64,000 bases of DNA from Gemmatimonadaceae bacterium (GTDB taxonomy: Bacteria > Gemmatimonadota > Gemmatimonadetes > Gemmatimonadales > Gemmatimonadaceae). Position 1 is the first letter of the stretch. Every line of letters starts with the position of its first letter. The DNA lies in assembly GCA_040882285.1 (NCBI GenBank), contig JBBEBQ010000018.1, forward strand, positions 186,001 to 250,000, given 5' to 3'. Shown piece by piece: positions 1 through 8,419 of the stretch. The notes beneath the pieces are model-generated. The model was not told where the DNA came from. It did not search any database and saw nothing but the letters and a program-made list of their open reading frames with translations. The position numbers and the translations under genes are program-made.

Positions 1-694
1 CTCCCAGCGCGGAGGGAAAATCCATCCGCGCGGTCACGCGCCGCTCCAGCTCGCGGACCTTCTTGTGGTCGCCGTCGAAGATCTCGAGGAAGGACGCTTG
101 CGTGCCGGTGGTGCCTTTCACTCCCCGGAACGGGAGCGTGTCGCGACGATGATCCAGGTCTCTCAGGTCGAGCACCAGGTCCTGCAGCCAGAGCGTCGCG
201 CGCTTGCCGACGGTCGTAAGCTGCGCCGGCTGGAGATGGGTGTAGCCGAGCGCGGGCTCGTCGCGCCACTCGCGCGCGAACGCCGCGAGCGAGCGGATGA
301 TCTGGAGCAGCTTGCCGCGCAGCAGGTCGAGCCCGCGCCGCATCAGAATCAGGTCGGCGTTGTCGGTGACGTAAGCGCTGGTCGCGCCGAGATGGATGAA
401 CGGCTTCGCCGCGGGCGCTGCGTCGCCGAAGGCGTGGATGTGCGCGACCACGTCGTGCCGGAAGCGCCGCTCGTACGCCTGCACCGCGTAGAAATCGATG
501 TCGTCCAGCCGGTCGCGCATCTGCGTGATGGCCTCGGCCGGAATCGCCACGCCCAGCTCCTGCTCCGACTCCGCGAGCGCGAGCCAGAGCCGGCGCCACA
601 TCCCGTAGCGCGTGCGCGGCGACCATAGCTCCAGCATGGCCGACGAGGCATACCGGTCGGCCAGCGGAGAGGAGTAGCGATCGTACTCGGTCAT
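1..694 (-). CDS. purB: Adenylosuccinate lyase, N-terminal part (runs off the left edge)
   Basis: Cytoplasmic purine enzyme that releases fumarate from SAICAR and from adenylosuccinate. The visible 231 residues start MTEYDRYSSPLA and carry family hallmarks: FIHLGATSAYVTDNADL, then LGYTHLQPAQLTTVGKR with the conserved His, then FRGVKGTTGTQASF. The rest of the helical core and the C-terminal signature loop lie outside the window. The ATG overlaps the stop of the upstream htrA (ATGA), so translation is probably coupled. It is the last visible gene of the minus-strand run truA > transaldolase-like > htrA > purB. Identity is secure from the motifs; only the 3' end is unknown. Confidence 0.95.
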   Translation of the reverse strand, partial: MTEYDRYSSPLADRYASSAMLELWSPRTRYGMWRRLWLALAESEQELGVAIPAEAITQMRDRLDDIDFYAVQAYERRFRHDVVAHIHAFGDAAPAAKPFIHLGATSAYVTDNADLILMRRGLDLLRGKLLQIIRSLAAFAREWRDEPALGYTHLQPAQLTTVGKRATLWLQDLVLDLRDLDHRRDTLPFRGVKGTTGTQASFLEIFDGDHKKVRELERRVTARMDFPSALG

Positions 695-2079
695 CTCACC
701 CGGAAATAAGTGTGGCCCAGCTGGCCGTTGCGCTCGAACCAGACCTCGATCACGCTGCGCCCGGCGAAGTAGTTGATCGCTCTCGCCGCATCCTCCGCCG
801 AAGCGATCCGCGCGTTGTTGATCTGGAGCAGGACGTCGTCGCGCTCGATCCCGATCTCGGCGGAGACGCGCTCGCTGACGTTCACCACGAGGGCTCCGCT
901 CGTGCTGCGGATCCGGCGGCTCTCGCGGATCTGCGGGGACAGCGTGACGAGCTGAATCTCCCGCAGCACCTCGACGCGCGGCGCGGTCAGCTCCGGCAGG
1001 TCCGTGATCCGCATCGAGACGGTCAGATCGTGGCCGCCGCGGCGCACCACCAGCGGCACCGCGTCGCCCACGCGGAAGTCGAGCCGCGCCGCCTGCCAGT
1101 CGTAGGGATTCCGCAGCGGGCGGTCGCCCGCGCGGAGAATCCGGTCGCCGGCCCTCACTCCCGCGCCGTCGGCCGGCGATCCCGGCACGACGCTGCGCAC
1201 CACGACGCCGGCGCTGAGCATCTCGCGCGGGTTCGCGCCTGGCGAGACGACGCGGACGTTGATCCCGTCCCACGGCTGCCGGATCACGCCGTGCGCCAGC
1301 AGGTCTTCCATGACGCGCCTGGCCCGGTCGATCGGAATCGCGAAGCCTAGGCCGACGGAGCCGCCGGACGGCGAGAAGATCGAGCTGTTCACGCCGATCA
1401 CGTCGCCCGACGCGTTGATCAGCGGGCCGCCGGAGTTCCCGGGATTGATGGACGCGTCGGTCTGGATCATGTCCACGTACACCCCGGAACCTTCGCCCGC
1501 GCCGGCAGCGATGTTCCTGCCCACGCCGCTCACCACGCCCGCCGTCACGCTCGGCTCCGTGTTCCCGAGCAGGAAGCCGAACGGATTGCCGATCGCGATC
1601 GCCCACTCGCCGATGAGCAGGTCGCGCGAGCTGCCGAGGGGCGCGACCGGCAGCGTCTGCCCGTCCACCTTGATCACGGCGAGATCGTTGGTCTCGTCGG
1701 CGCCGATGAGCCGGGCCGGGTACGTTCCCCCGCCCGGTAGCGCCACGGAGATGCGCGACGCGCCGGCGACCACGTGCGCGTTGGTGAGGATCGTTCCGTC
1801 GTCCTTCACGATGAAGCCGGAGCCGAGTCCCGGCCGGGTGCGCTCGAACGTCCTGCCGAACCAGAAGTCGGTGACGCGCTCGACAGCCTCCGTCTGCACG
1901 GTGACCACGGCGGGGGCCACGCGCGCTACGGCAGCGGTGATCGCCGTGCGCCGCGACGCCTCGACCTGCGCCGGGCTCGCCGCCGTTGCCGCGGACTGCG
2001 CCGACGACGCGATGGGCGAAGCTCCCTCGCAGCCGGCGAGGGCCAGCGTAACCAGGAGAAATGCCGGCGTGCGCCTCAC
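691..2079 (-). CDS. htrA: DegP/HtrA-family periplasmic serine protease, predicted lipoprotein
   Basis: Envelope quality-control protease of family S1C. The catalytic triad is visible: His102 in TNAHVV, Asp132 in ETNDLAVIKV and Ser216 in NPGNSGGPL. Two PDZ-type regions follow (about residues 290-360, GAGVRAGDRILRAGD, and 390-462). The N-terminus has a hydrophobic stretch ending LALAGC, a lipobox with Cys17, so the protein is likely lipid-anchored. I chose the GTG at 2079 because it overlaps the stop of the upstream gene as GTGA and leaves a proper signal peptide; the frame stays open far upstream but that is antisense-like sequence. The length of 462 aa is typical of DegP/DegQ. Confidence 0.95.
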   Translation of the reverse strand: MRRTPAFLLVTLALAGCEGASPIASSAQSAATAASPAQVEASRRTAITAAVARVAPAVVTVQTEAVERVTDFWFGRTFERTRPGLGSGFIVKDDGTILTNAHVVAGASRISVALPGGGTYPARLIGADETNDLAVIKVDGQTLPVAPLGSSRDLLIGEWAIAIGNPFGFLLGNTEPSVTAGVVSGVGRNIAAGAGEGSGVYVDMIQTDASINPGNSGGPLINASGDVIGVNSSIFSPSGGSVGLGFAIPIDRARRVMEDLLAHGVIRQPWDGINVRVVSPGANPREMLSAGVVVRSVVPGSPADGAGVRAGDRILRAGDRPLRNPYDWQAARLDFRVGDAVPLVVRRGGHDLTVSMRITDLPELTAPRVEVLREIQLVTLSPQIRESRRIRSTSGALVVNVSERVSAEIGIERDDVLLQINNARIASAEDAARAINYFAGRSVIEVWFERNGQLGHTYFRVR

Positions 2080-2726
2080 GTGAGGCTCCGTTGTTTCCCG
2101 CGTCTTCCGGCCTCGCTGAGGAATCTGTCGAGCGCGCGGTCGGTCGACGGATGAAGTATCAGCGTCCGCAGCAGCATCGGCGTGATGCAGATGATGTCGG
2201 CTCCGGCGAGAATGCAGGATGTGAACTCGGCGGCGCTTCTCGGCCCCGCCGCCATGAGGTCGCACTCGGCGTGCGTGCGGTCGAACACCGCCCGAATCTC
2301 GCCGAGTACCTCGTCCACCGACTGCCCCTGCGCGTCGAGGTCGGGCACCGAGACCAGAACCTTGCCCGCGCCCGCCCTCGCCGCGATCGCTGCCTGCGCG
2401 GCGTTGAAGATGTAGTTGGCGCAGACGTCCACGCCGTCCACCGTCAGGCGCCGAATGACCGGCACCGCGTCTTCCACGAGCGGCACCTGCACGATGATGC
2501 GATCGGACAGGCGCGCCAGCTCGCGCGCCTCGCGGTACATGTCGGCCGTGGTCGTCGCGCCGATCGCGACGCACACCGGGAGCGCGAACTCTGCCACGAT
2601 CGCCGACAGCTCGGTGGGATCGTGCTGCTCGTCGCCGGAGCCGGCGAACAGAATGCCGTCGGCCAGCCCCGCTTCCGCCGCGGTGCTTATCTCGGCAAGG
2701 CTGTCACTCCGGACGTAAATGTTCAT
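2076..2726 (-). CDS. Transaldolase-like (fructose-6-phosphate aldolase family) protein lacking the Schiff-base lysine
   Basis: A 216-aa TIM-barrel protein related to small transaldolases/FSA. Aligned by eye with E. coli FSA, the segments DRIIVQVPL, NYIFNAAQAAIAA and DLDAQGQSVDEV correspond to IVVKVPV, TAVYGAAQGLLSA and RIDAQGGSGIQTV. The lysine that forms the Schiff base in FSA (Lys85) is Gln80 here, and the N-terminal TTNPS substrate motif is also gone. Classical aldolase or transaldolase chemistry is therefore doubtful. It sits 16 nt after truA and overlaps htrA by GTGA, so it is cotranscribed with them. It may be a scaffold, a binding protein or an enzyme of different mechanism; function unknown. 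Confidence 0.7.
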   Translation of the reverse strand: MNIYVRSDSLAEISTAAEAGLADGILFAGSGDEQHDPTELSAIVAEFALPVCVAIGATTTADMYREARELARLSDRIIVQVPLVEDAVPVIRRLTVDGVDVCANYIFNAAQAAIAARAGAGKVLVSVPDLDAQGQSVDEVLGEIRAVFDRTHAECDLMAAGPRSAAEFTSCILAGADIICITPMLLRTLILHPSTDRALDRFLSEAGRRGKQRSLT

Positions 2727-2742
2727 GCGGGAAGGTTGCGGG

Positions 2743-3498
2743 TCACAAATAAAGATCGCTCGGATACCGCACTTGCTCCAGGAACAACGCATGTGCCGGC
2801 GCGGGCGGCGACACGTCGCGATTGTCCGTTTCGGACAGCAGCCGCGCGACGGAATCCGGCGAGCGTCTGCCGCTGGCGGCCTGCACCATCGTGCCGACCA
2901 GGTACCGCACCATGTGATGCAGGAACCGGTTAGCCTCGATCTCGAACGTCAGCCCGCCCGGCCGCTCCCGCCAGCCCGCCGAGTGAACTGTACACCGGTG
3001 ATCGTCGCTCGCGGGAGCCGTTCCCTTGACCGCGAACGCGAGGAACGCGTGCTCTCCGACGACGGCCTCCGCGGAAGCGGCGAGCACGGCGAGGTCGATC
3101 CCGCGGTCCATCGCCCACTCGTATCGCCTGCGGAACGGCGACCACGCTTCCTCGTCGAGCCCGACGCGATACGAGTAGCGGCGGGCCACCGCGCTGTACC
3201 GGGCGTGAAAGGCGTCCGACATCTCGTGCGCGGCGGCGACCCAGATCGACTCCGGTAGAGTCGCGTTCAGCGCTCTGCGCAATTCGGACGCTTGCCACTT
3301 TTCCGGCACGCGCACGCCGGCGGCCTGGCCGCGCGCGTGCACCCCGGCATCCGTCCGCCCGGCGCCTGTCACGGTGACCCTTTGCTGTGTGAGCTTGAAG
3401 AGGGTGTCCTCCAGCGCGCCCTGAACGGTCGGCTCATCCAGCTGTCGCTGCCAGCCGGCGAAGCCCGAGCCGTCGTAGTGCAGGATTAGCTGAATCAT
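2743..3498 (-). CDS. truA: tRNA pseudouridine(38-40) synthase
   Basis: Modifies uridines 38-40 in the anticodon arm of many tRNAs. The catalytic aspartate is Asp50 in GAGRTDAGVHA, and the C-terminal half has FLHHMVRYLVGTMV, the usual second signature. I chose the ATG at 3498 (MIQLILHYDG) because AGGA lies about 9 nt upstream and the protein then begins as homologues do. An in-frame start at 3546 would only add a Pro-rich MTPPPPPPG leader. The 251-aa length fits the family. First gene of the minus-strand run leading to purB; it faces the divergent gene at 3596. Confidence 0.95.
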   Translation of the reverse strand: MIQLILHYDGSGFAGWQRQLDEPTVQGALEDTLFKLTQQRVTVTGAGRTDAGVHARGQAAGVRVPEKWQASELRRALNATLPESIWVAAAHEMSDAFHARYSAVARRYSYRVGLDEEAWSPFRRRYEWAMDRGIDLAVLAASAEAVVGEHAFLAFAVKGTAPASDDHRCTVHSAGWRERPGGLTFEIEANRFLHHMVRYLVGTMVQAASGRRSPDSVARLLSETDNRDVSPPAPAHALFLEQVRYPSDLYL

Positions 3499-3595
3499 CC
3501 GCGTCGTTCCTGCCTCTGGCCCCGGGGGCGGCGGGGGCGGCGTCATTGAGCGGAAGCTATTCGGGAAGCGCTTCCGGCGCTAATCTTCAGCGAAC

Positions 3596-4498
3596 ATGTC
3601 CCCGCAGCCGCTCCCGGTATTCTGCCAGACTCTCTCCGCCGCGCCCGATCTTCGCGGCGCGCTGGCAGTGCTGTACGCGGAGATGGCGGGGAACGACCCC
3701 GGGCTCGAGCTGGCGTTGTTCACGTACGATCCGCGAAGAGGACTGCTCACGTCGCGGCTCGTGGCGGGACCGACGGGAATCTCGACCATCCCGATGGAGC
3801 TCTCGCCGGATCACCTCCCCGCGAAGCTGAAGAAGGACGTGCTCGGCGGCGCGAAGCTCGTGGACTTCGGCGACCTGTCGAACGATTTCATGAAGTTCCT
3901 GTCGTTCGGAGCACCGCCGCCGAGCGGGGCATATCTGCTGCTGCAGGGGCTGCGGTTCGACGGCGAGCTGTACGCGTTGATCGCGGTGATCGAGCCGAAG
4001 CGACGGTTCGGCGGCCGGGCGACCGACCGCATGCTGCCGCTCATGGCCTTGTTCATGAACGCGGCTGCGCGCTTCGCTGAGGGCGACGCGCGCGCCGAAG
4101 CGGTTCGCGCGCTCGAGGAAGTGTCCGAGTCGCTGCACGCGAAGTACAGCAAGGCGATCGAGGAGCTGGAAGCGCAGCTGTCCGACGCGCGCAGGGCGGC
4201 TCAGGGGAAGGGAGGCGGAGACTCCGCCCGCGTGGCCCAGCTTGAGCGCGCCGCGAGAGACGCCGCCGCGCAGGCGCAGACGGCGGGCGAGCGGCTGTGG
4301 GCCGTGGAGCAGCAGGTATCGGCCGCCGTGGCCCAGCTCGAGAAAGCGCACCTGGACATGAGCAACCAGACGCTGCAGCTGCGGACGCAGGCGAAGGTTC
4401 TCTACCGGATCGAGCGCCTGCTCGAGCACCGCGACAAGGCGGAAGATCCGCGCAAGCTGCTGGACGAGGTGGTCGCGGCCGTCGCCGCTCGCGGGTGA
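3596..4498 (+). CDS. GAF-like domain plus coiled-coil protein, unknown function
   Basis: 300 aa. Residues 1 to about 155 look like an alpha/beta sensor fold of the GAF type (PLPVFCQTLSAAPDLRGALAV start, AYLLLQGLRFDGELYALIAV strand pair), though I see no ligand motif. Residues about 160-300 are rich in Ala, Glu, Gln and Arg with heptad character and should form a long coiled coil (EELEAQLSDARRA, AVAQLEKAHLDMSNQTLQLR). No signal peptide. The stop overlaps the GTG start of trpD (GTGA), so it heads the trpD transcript. Could be a signalling or structural adaptor; the domain name is inferred from pattern only. Confidence 0.75.
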   Translation: MSPQPLPVFCQTLSAAPDLRGALAVLYAEMAGNDPGLELALFTYDPRRGLLTSRLVAGPTGISTIPMELSPDHLPAKLKKDVLGGAKLVDFGDLSNDFMKFLSFGAPPPSGAYLLLQGLRFDGELYALIAVIEPKRRFGGRATDRMLPLMALFMNAAARFAEGDARAEAVRALEEVSESLHAKYSKAIEELEAQLSDARRAAQGKGGGDSARVAQLERAARDAAAQAQTAGERLWAVEQQVSAAVAQLEKAHLDMSNQTLQLRTQAKVLYRIERLLEHRDKAEDPRKLLDEVVAAVAARG

Positions 4499-5523
4499 GC
4501 CAGCTCAACGCCCTTCAGCACGCGATAAAGGACCTCGCCTTCCATCGTCCGCTCGACGCGGACGGGGTGGGCGCGGCGTTCGACGTGATCATGCGCGGCG
4601 AGGCGACCGGCGTGCAGATCTCGTCGTTCCTCACTGGACTTAGGGTCGCCGGCGAGACCGCCGACACGATGACGGGCGCCGCGCGCGCGCTACGGCGGGC
4701 GATGATCCAGCTGCCCGCGAGCGAGCCGGACGAGCTGGTGGACACGTGCGGCACCGGCGGCGGCGCGGTCACCACGTTCAACATCTCCACGGCCGCCGCG
4801 TTCGTGGCGGCCGGCGCCGGCGTCCGGATCGCGAAGCACGGCAACCGCTCGTTCACCTCCGCCTGCGGGAGCGCGGACGTGCTGGAGGCGCTGGGCGTCC
4901 GCATCGACGCGCCGGTTGAGGTGATGACGCGGTCGCTCGAGCAAGCGGGCATGGTGTTCATGTTCGCGCCCGCGATGCATCCGGCCATGAAACACGTCGG
5001 CCCCATCCGCCGCGAGCTGGCGATTCCGACGGTGATGAACATCGTCGGTCCGCTGGCGAATCCCGCCGGCGTCGGCCGCCAGCTCGTCGGCGTGGCGGAC
5101 CGCGATCGCATGGGGATTCTGTCGGCGGCGCTGGCGAAGCTCGGCGCCATTCACGCGATGGTCGTGTACGGGGAGCCGGGGCTGGACGAGATCTCTCCGC
5201 TGGGACCGACGCACGTCGCCGAGATCAAGGACGGCTCGGTGACGGAGTGGACGATCGATCCCGCCAAGCACGGGATCGGGCGGGTCAGCCCGGACGATCT
5301 CGCCGGCGGCTCACCGGCGGACAACGCGCACGTGATCCTGGATCTGCTCGGCGGCGGCGGCACGCCCGGAGCTAAAGCCGCGGTCGAGTTGAACGCGGCG
5401 GCGGCGATCTACTTAAGCGGGAAGGCGGGCAGCTACCACGAGGGAGTCACGCGCGCGCGGGACGCGCTCAAAGCCGGGTCCGGGCTGACGGCGCTGGAGC
5501 GGCTTCGGGAGGTGTACTCTTAG
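4495..5523 (+). CDS. trpD: Anthranilate phosphoribosyltransferase
   Basis: Second step of tryptophan synthesis: anthranilate plus PRPP to phosphoribosylanthranilate. Motifs are complete: VDTCGTGGGAVTTFNIST (PRPP/Mg site), AKHGNRSFTSACGSADVLEALG, and the distal FAPAMHPAMKHVGPIRREL. The length of 342 aa is normal. The start is GTG at 4495, overlapping the previous stop; the frame is open upstream but unrelated. The 3' end overlaps a convergent minus-strand gene by 56 nt. No trpE or trpG lies next to it, and the rest of the pathway resumes at 6.9 kb on the other side of lexA. Confidence 0.96.
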   Translation: MSQLNALQHAIKDLAFHRPLDADGVGAAFDVIMRGEATGVQISSFLTGLRVAGETADTMTGAARALRRAMIQLPASEPDELVDTCGTGGGAVTTFNISTAAAFVAAGAGVRIAKHGNRSFTSACGSADVLEALGVRIDAPVEVMTRSLEQAGMVFMFAPAMHPAMKHVGPIRRELAIPTVMNIVGPLANPAGVGRQLVGVADRDRMGILSAALAKLGAIHAMVVYGEPGLDEISPLGPTHVAEIKDGSVTEWTIDPAKHGIGRVSPDDLAGGSPADNAHVILDLLGGGGTPGAKAAVELNAAAAIYLSGKAGSYHEGVTRARDALKAGSGLTALERLREVYS

Positions 5524-6046
5524 CGCGCGGTACCTGGGGCCAGAGAGCGCCGAGCGTTCGGGTGGCTTCCGAGTGAACCGCGCTCTCACCCGAGGTCGTG
5601 AAGAGGACCCACCGCTCGTCGGTCCGGCGGCGCCAGAGGGAAAAGCTGGACTGCTTGCGCGGGTTCATGGGATCCTGCCGTCCTATGCCCGGCTGGAGCG
5701 TGACCGTGAGGCAGCGGCGCTTGGCCGGCTCTCGCGCCGCTTCCGCGCGAAACGCGCGGAACAACGCGTCGGCGAGCAGCACTATCGAGTCAGGGTCGGC
5801 TGAGCGCGACTGCGCCGCGACACCGAGCCCCGGACAATGGCACCAGGTCTCGCTGCGGTGGACGACGACCTCGATCGACTCGCCGCCGGCGATCCGTACG
5901 ATGCGACGCTCGCCGCCCTCAGCCTCGACCAGCTCGGTGAGCGACAGGCTGCTCATGTAGAGAGCGTGAAGCTTGGGGGTGATGAACAGCGTGAGAACGA
6001 AGGCGAGCGTGACGAGAAGCCAACGAGTCATCGGACGCACGGACAC
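5468..6046 (-). CDS. Hypothetical membrane-anchored or secreted protein
   Basis: 192 aa beginning MSVRPMTRWLLVTLAFVLTLFITP, a strong N-terminal hydrophobic segment after basic residues (signal anchor or uncleaved signal). The middle has SETWCHCPGLGVAAQS, where two cysteines and a histidine could bind metal or form a disulfide. The tail is Pro/Ala-rich and low in complexity. The C-terminal 56 nt overlap the end of trpD on the opposite strand. I recognise no family. It lies downstream of lexA on the same strand but is separated by 213 nt containing an inverted repeat. Confidence 0.6.
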   Translation of the reverse strand: MSVRPMTRWLLVTLAFVLTLFITPKLHALYMSSLSLTELVEAEGGERRIVRIAGGESIEVVVHRSETWCHCPGLGVAAQSRSADPDSIVLLADALFRAFRAEAAREPAKRRCLTVTLQPGIGRQDPMNPRKQSSFSLWRRRTDERWVLFTTSGESAVHSEATRTLGALWPQVPRAKSTPPEAAPAPSARTRL

Positions 6047-6132
6047 TCCACGGATAAAACTCCGTGTGAATGACTCGGATGCTGACTCCGTGGCAACAAG
6101 CTCCGCGCAGAGTCGCGGGAGAACGGCGGGGC

Positions 6133-6239
6133 GCGTTGTGCGTTACCCGTTTTTGCGTTTTGCGTCGGGCCGCAAACTGCGGCGGGCGTTTCGCGGTTAC
6201 GCCCTAACGGGCCAACGGTTGAACGGTTAACTCACAACG
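6133..6239. repeat. Imperfect inverted repeat between lexA and the gene at 5468
   Basis: Arms at about 6133-6151 and 6221-6239 read GCGTTGTGCGTTACCCGTT and, on the other strand, GCGTTGTGAGTTAACCGTT. The right side also carries a short tandem AACGGTTG/AACGGTTA. It fills most of the 213-nt gap and could act as a terminator-like structure for lexA or be a dispersed intergenic element. No other copy of these arms was noticed in the window. Confidence 0.5.
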
Positions 6240-6259
6240 CTCGCAGTTATTGAGCGCGC

Positions 6260-6868
6260 CTAATACCGCCGTATAACTCCTACAACTACTCCTTGAATCG
6301 TGACGTCGTTCTCATGCACATAGATCGGCTGTAGAGCTTCGTTTGCCGGTTGGAGTCGAATCCGCCCGTCTTTTTCCCTGTAAAACTTCTTGAATGTGGC
6401 GGACGAGTTGTCGATAAGAGCGATCACCATCTCGCCATTGTCTGCCGTCGGCTTCTCGTTGACGATGACGTAGTCGCCGTCGCGGATCTGCTCGTCCACC
6501 ATGGAGTTGCCGCGCACGCGCAGCACGAAGTGGTTGCCGTTCTTCCGGACCAGATCGTCGGGGACCGGGAACGTCTCCGGGACGGAGATGGCCTCGATCG
6601 GCATGCCGGCCGCGACGGTGCCCATCAGCGGCAGGTGCACGGCGCGGCCGTACACGTCGGAGGAAGGGATCTCGATCCCGCGGCTCTCGTTGTAGTGCCG
6701 CTTGATGTAGCCCTTCCGCTCCAGGTTCGTGAGGTGCTCGTGTACCGTCGCCAACGAGCTGTAATCGAAGCGCTCGGCGATCTCCTCGAAGCTGGGCGCG
6801 TACCCGTTGGCCTCCGAGTAGTCGGCCAGATATGTGAGGATTTCGCGCTGCCGTTTCGTGAGCGACAT
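6260..6868 (-). CDS. lexA: LexA repressor, SOS regulator with self-cleaving peptidase domain
   Basis: 202 aa, the standard LexA length. N-terminal winged helix (MSLTKRQREILTYLADY, then APSFEEIAERFDYSSLATVHEHL as recognition region). The S24 domain has the Ala87-Gly88 cleavage bond in GTVAAGMPIE, nucleophile Ser122 in RVRGNSMVDEQ and general base Lys160 in SSATFKKF. Cleavage on RecA filaments would derepress SOS genes. The ATG at 6868 gives the exact family N-terminus, although the frame is open further upstream. It is transcribed divergently from trpC over a 58-nt gap, so any LexA operator here could also touch trpC. Confidence 0.97.
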   Translation of the reverse strand: MSLTKRQREILTYLADYSEANGYAPSFEEIAERFDYSSLATVHEHLTNLERKGYIKRHYNESRGIEIPSSDVYGRAVHLPLMGTVAAGMPIEAISVPETFPVPDDLVRKNGNHFVLRVRGNSMVDEQIRDGDYVIVNEKPTADNGEMVIALIDNSSATFKKFYREKDGRIRLQPANEALQPIYVHENDVTIQGVVVGVIRRY

Positions 6869-6882
6869 ATCTTGTTCGAGCC

Positions 6883-6897
6883 CCGTAATCCCGTAAT
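6883..6897. promoter_or_regulatory. Tandem CCGTAAT repeat in the lexA-trpC gap (possible operator)
   Basis: The 58-nt divergent gap contains CCGTAAT at 6883-6889 and again at 6891-6897, one base apart; on the lexA strand this reads ATTACGG twice. LexA usually represses its own gene, so a repeated word placed 15-29 nt upstream of the lexA start is a reasonable operator candidate. It does not resemble the E. coli or B. subtilis SOS box, and LexA operators differ between phyla. Functional assignment is inference. Confidence 0.3.
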
Positions 6898-6926
6898 AAG
6901 GTTGTGACCTCTGCCGCACCGAAGAT

Positions 6927-7778
6927 TTGCCGAACTCACACATTAGCCGAACAGCCCCCGAAGCGCAACAGGAATCTTTCTGGAGCGCGCCGGGAGGCAC
7001 TCTGGGCGAGTTGCTGGAGCTGACGGGGGCCCGGGTCGGGCAACTCCTGCCGAAAAGGCGTGAGCTCGAGCGGGCGGCGGTGGACACGCCGGCCGCGCCC
7101 GCGCTCCTCGACGTGCTCGGCGGCGATTCGGTGTCGATCATCGCGGAGGTCAAGCGCCGGTCGCCGTCCAGGGGCGACCTGGATCCGACGCTGCGCGCAG
7201 GCGAGCGCGCGGCGGCCTACGTGCGTGGCGGTGCCGCGGCGATCTCGGTCCTCACCGAGCCTTCGCGCTTCGGCGGGTCGCCGAACGACCTCCGCGAGGT
7301 CGTCGAGGCCACCGGCGTCCCCGTGCTGCGGAAGGACTTCATCGTGCAGGAGGTGCAGATCCTCGAGACACGGGCGCTGGGCGCGTCCGCGGTGTTGCTG
7401 ATCGCGCGGGCGCTGCCGCCGGCGGCGCTCGACGCGCTCGTCCGCGTGGCGCGCGAGTACGGGATCGAGCCGCTCGTGGAGGTCCGTTCGCGCGCGGAGC
7501 TCGAGCGCGCCGTCGATTCCGGCGCGACCCTTATCGGCGTCAACGCGCGCGATCTCGAGACATTGGTGATCGACGAAGCCGTCCCCCTCGAGCTGCTCCG
7601 CCGCGTGCCGCGCCAGGCCACGGCGGTCGCCGAGAGCGGGATTCGCGACCGCGCGTCCGTGGAGGCGCTCGCGCGCGCTGGAGCGGACGCCGTGCTCGTC
7701 GGCAGCGCTCTCTCCGTCGCGGAGGATCCCGAGCAGGCAGTGCGCGACCTATCCGGCGTTCCGCGAGCGCGCCGATGA
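6927..7778 (+). CDS. trpC: Indole-3-glycerol-phosphate synthase
   Basis: Closes the indole ring in tryptophan synthesis. Barrel motifs are all present: SIIAEVKRRSPSRGDL (catalytic Lys), VLRKDFIVQEVQI, LIGVNARDLETL and AVAESGIRDRASV (Glu and Ser of the phosphate site). The start is uncertain: the frame opens with TTG at 6927, but homologues begin around TLGELLELTGARV, so a non-ATG start near 7000-7015 behind GGGAGG is also possible. The stop overlaps the trpF ATG (ATGA). Monofunctional, not fused to trpF. Confidence 0.94.
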   Translation: MPNSHISRTAPEAQQESFWSAPGGTLGELLELTGARVGQLLPKRRELERAAVDTPAAPALLDVLGGDSVSIIAEVKRRSPSRGDLDPTLRAGERAAAYVRGGAAAISVLTEPSRFGGSPNDLREVVEATGVPVLRKDFIVQEVQILETRALGASAVLLIARALPPAALDALVRVAREYGIEPLVEVRSRAELERAVDSGATLIGVNARDLETLVIDEAVPLELLRRVPRQATAVAESGIRDRASVEALARAGADAVLVGSALSVAEDPEQAVRDLSGVPRARR

Positions 7779-8419
7779 AGACGGCGATGAAGTTCTGCGG
7801 GATCACCCGCGCCCGCGACGCGGGCTTCGCCGCGGAGCTGGGCGCGGCGTATGTCGGATCGATATTCACCGACAGCCCTCGCCGCGTGGATCCCGCCGAC
7901 GCCACCGACATCTGGACCGCCGCCCCCGGCCTGGGAAAGGTCGGCGTGTTCGGCGATGCATCGGTGGACGAGATTCTCGCGGCCGCCGACGCGTCGGGGC
8001 TGGACGTGATTCAGCTCCACGGCGGAGCCCCTGACGGCGTGATCGAGCGGCTGCGGGCGAGCTTTCGCGGCGAGATCTGGTCGGTCATCCGCATCGGTGA
8101 GGCAGGCGCGCTGACCGTGGCCGGCGAATCGGCCGACGCGGACGCGGTGCTCGTGGACAGCTACTCCGAAGCCGGACTGGGCGGAACCGGACGCACCTTC
8201 GACTGGGAGCGCGAGGCCGCGGCCATTCGCCGGCTGGTCGGCGACAAGCGCCTGATCGTCGCGGGCGGCCTCGACCCCGACAACGTGGCTGGCGCGATCC
8301 GCGCGCTGAACCCCGACGTCGTGGACGTCTCTTCCGGCGTCGAGTCGTCACCCGGCGTGAAGGATCACGCCCGCATGCGCGCCTTTGCGGACGCTGTAGC
8401 TCAGGCCGATGCCGAGTAG
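7775..8419 (+). CDS. trpF: Phosphoribosylanthranilate isomerase
   Basis: Amadori rearrangement step between TrpD and TrpC. 214 aa. The catalytic Cys lies in MKFCGIT at the N-terminus and the general acid Asp in [13 protein letters not shown]; the phosphate-binding end [12 protein letters not shown] and [13 protein letters not shown] is intact. Start ATG at 7775 overlaps trpC by 4 nt and the 3' end overlaps trpB by 11 nt, so the three genes form one tightly coupled unit. Confidence 0.96.
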   Translation: MKTAMKFCGITRARDAGFAAELGAAYVGSIFTDSPRRVDPADATDIWTAAPGLGKVGVFGDASVDEILAAADASGLDVIQLHGGAPDGVIERLRASFRGEIWSVIRIGEAGALTVAGESADADAVLVDSYSEAGLGGTGRTFDWEREAAAIRRLVGDKRLIVAGGLDPDNVAGAIRALNPDVVDVSSGVESSPGVKDHARMRAFADAVAQADAE

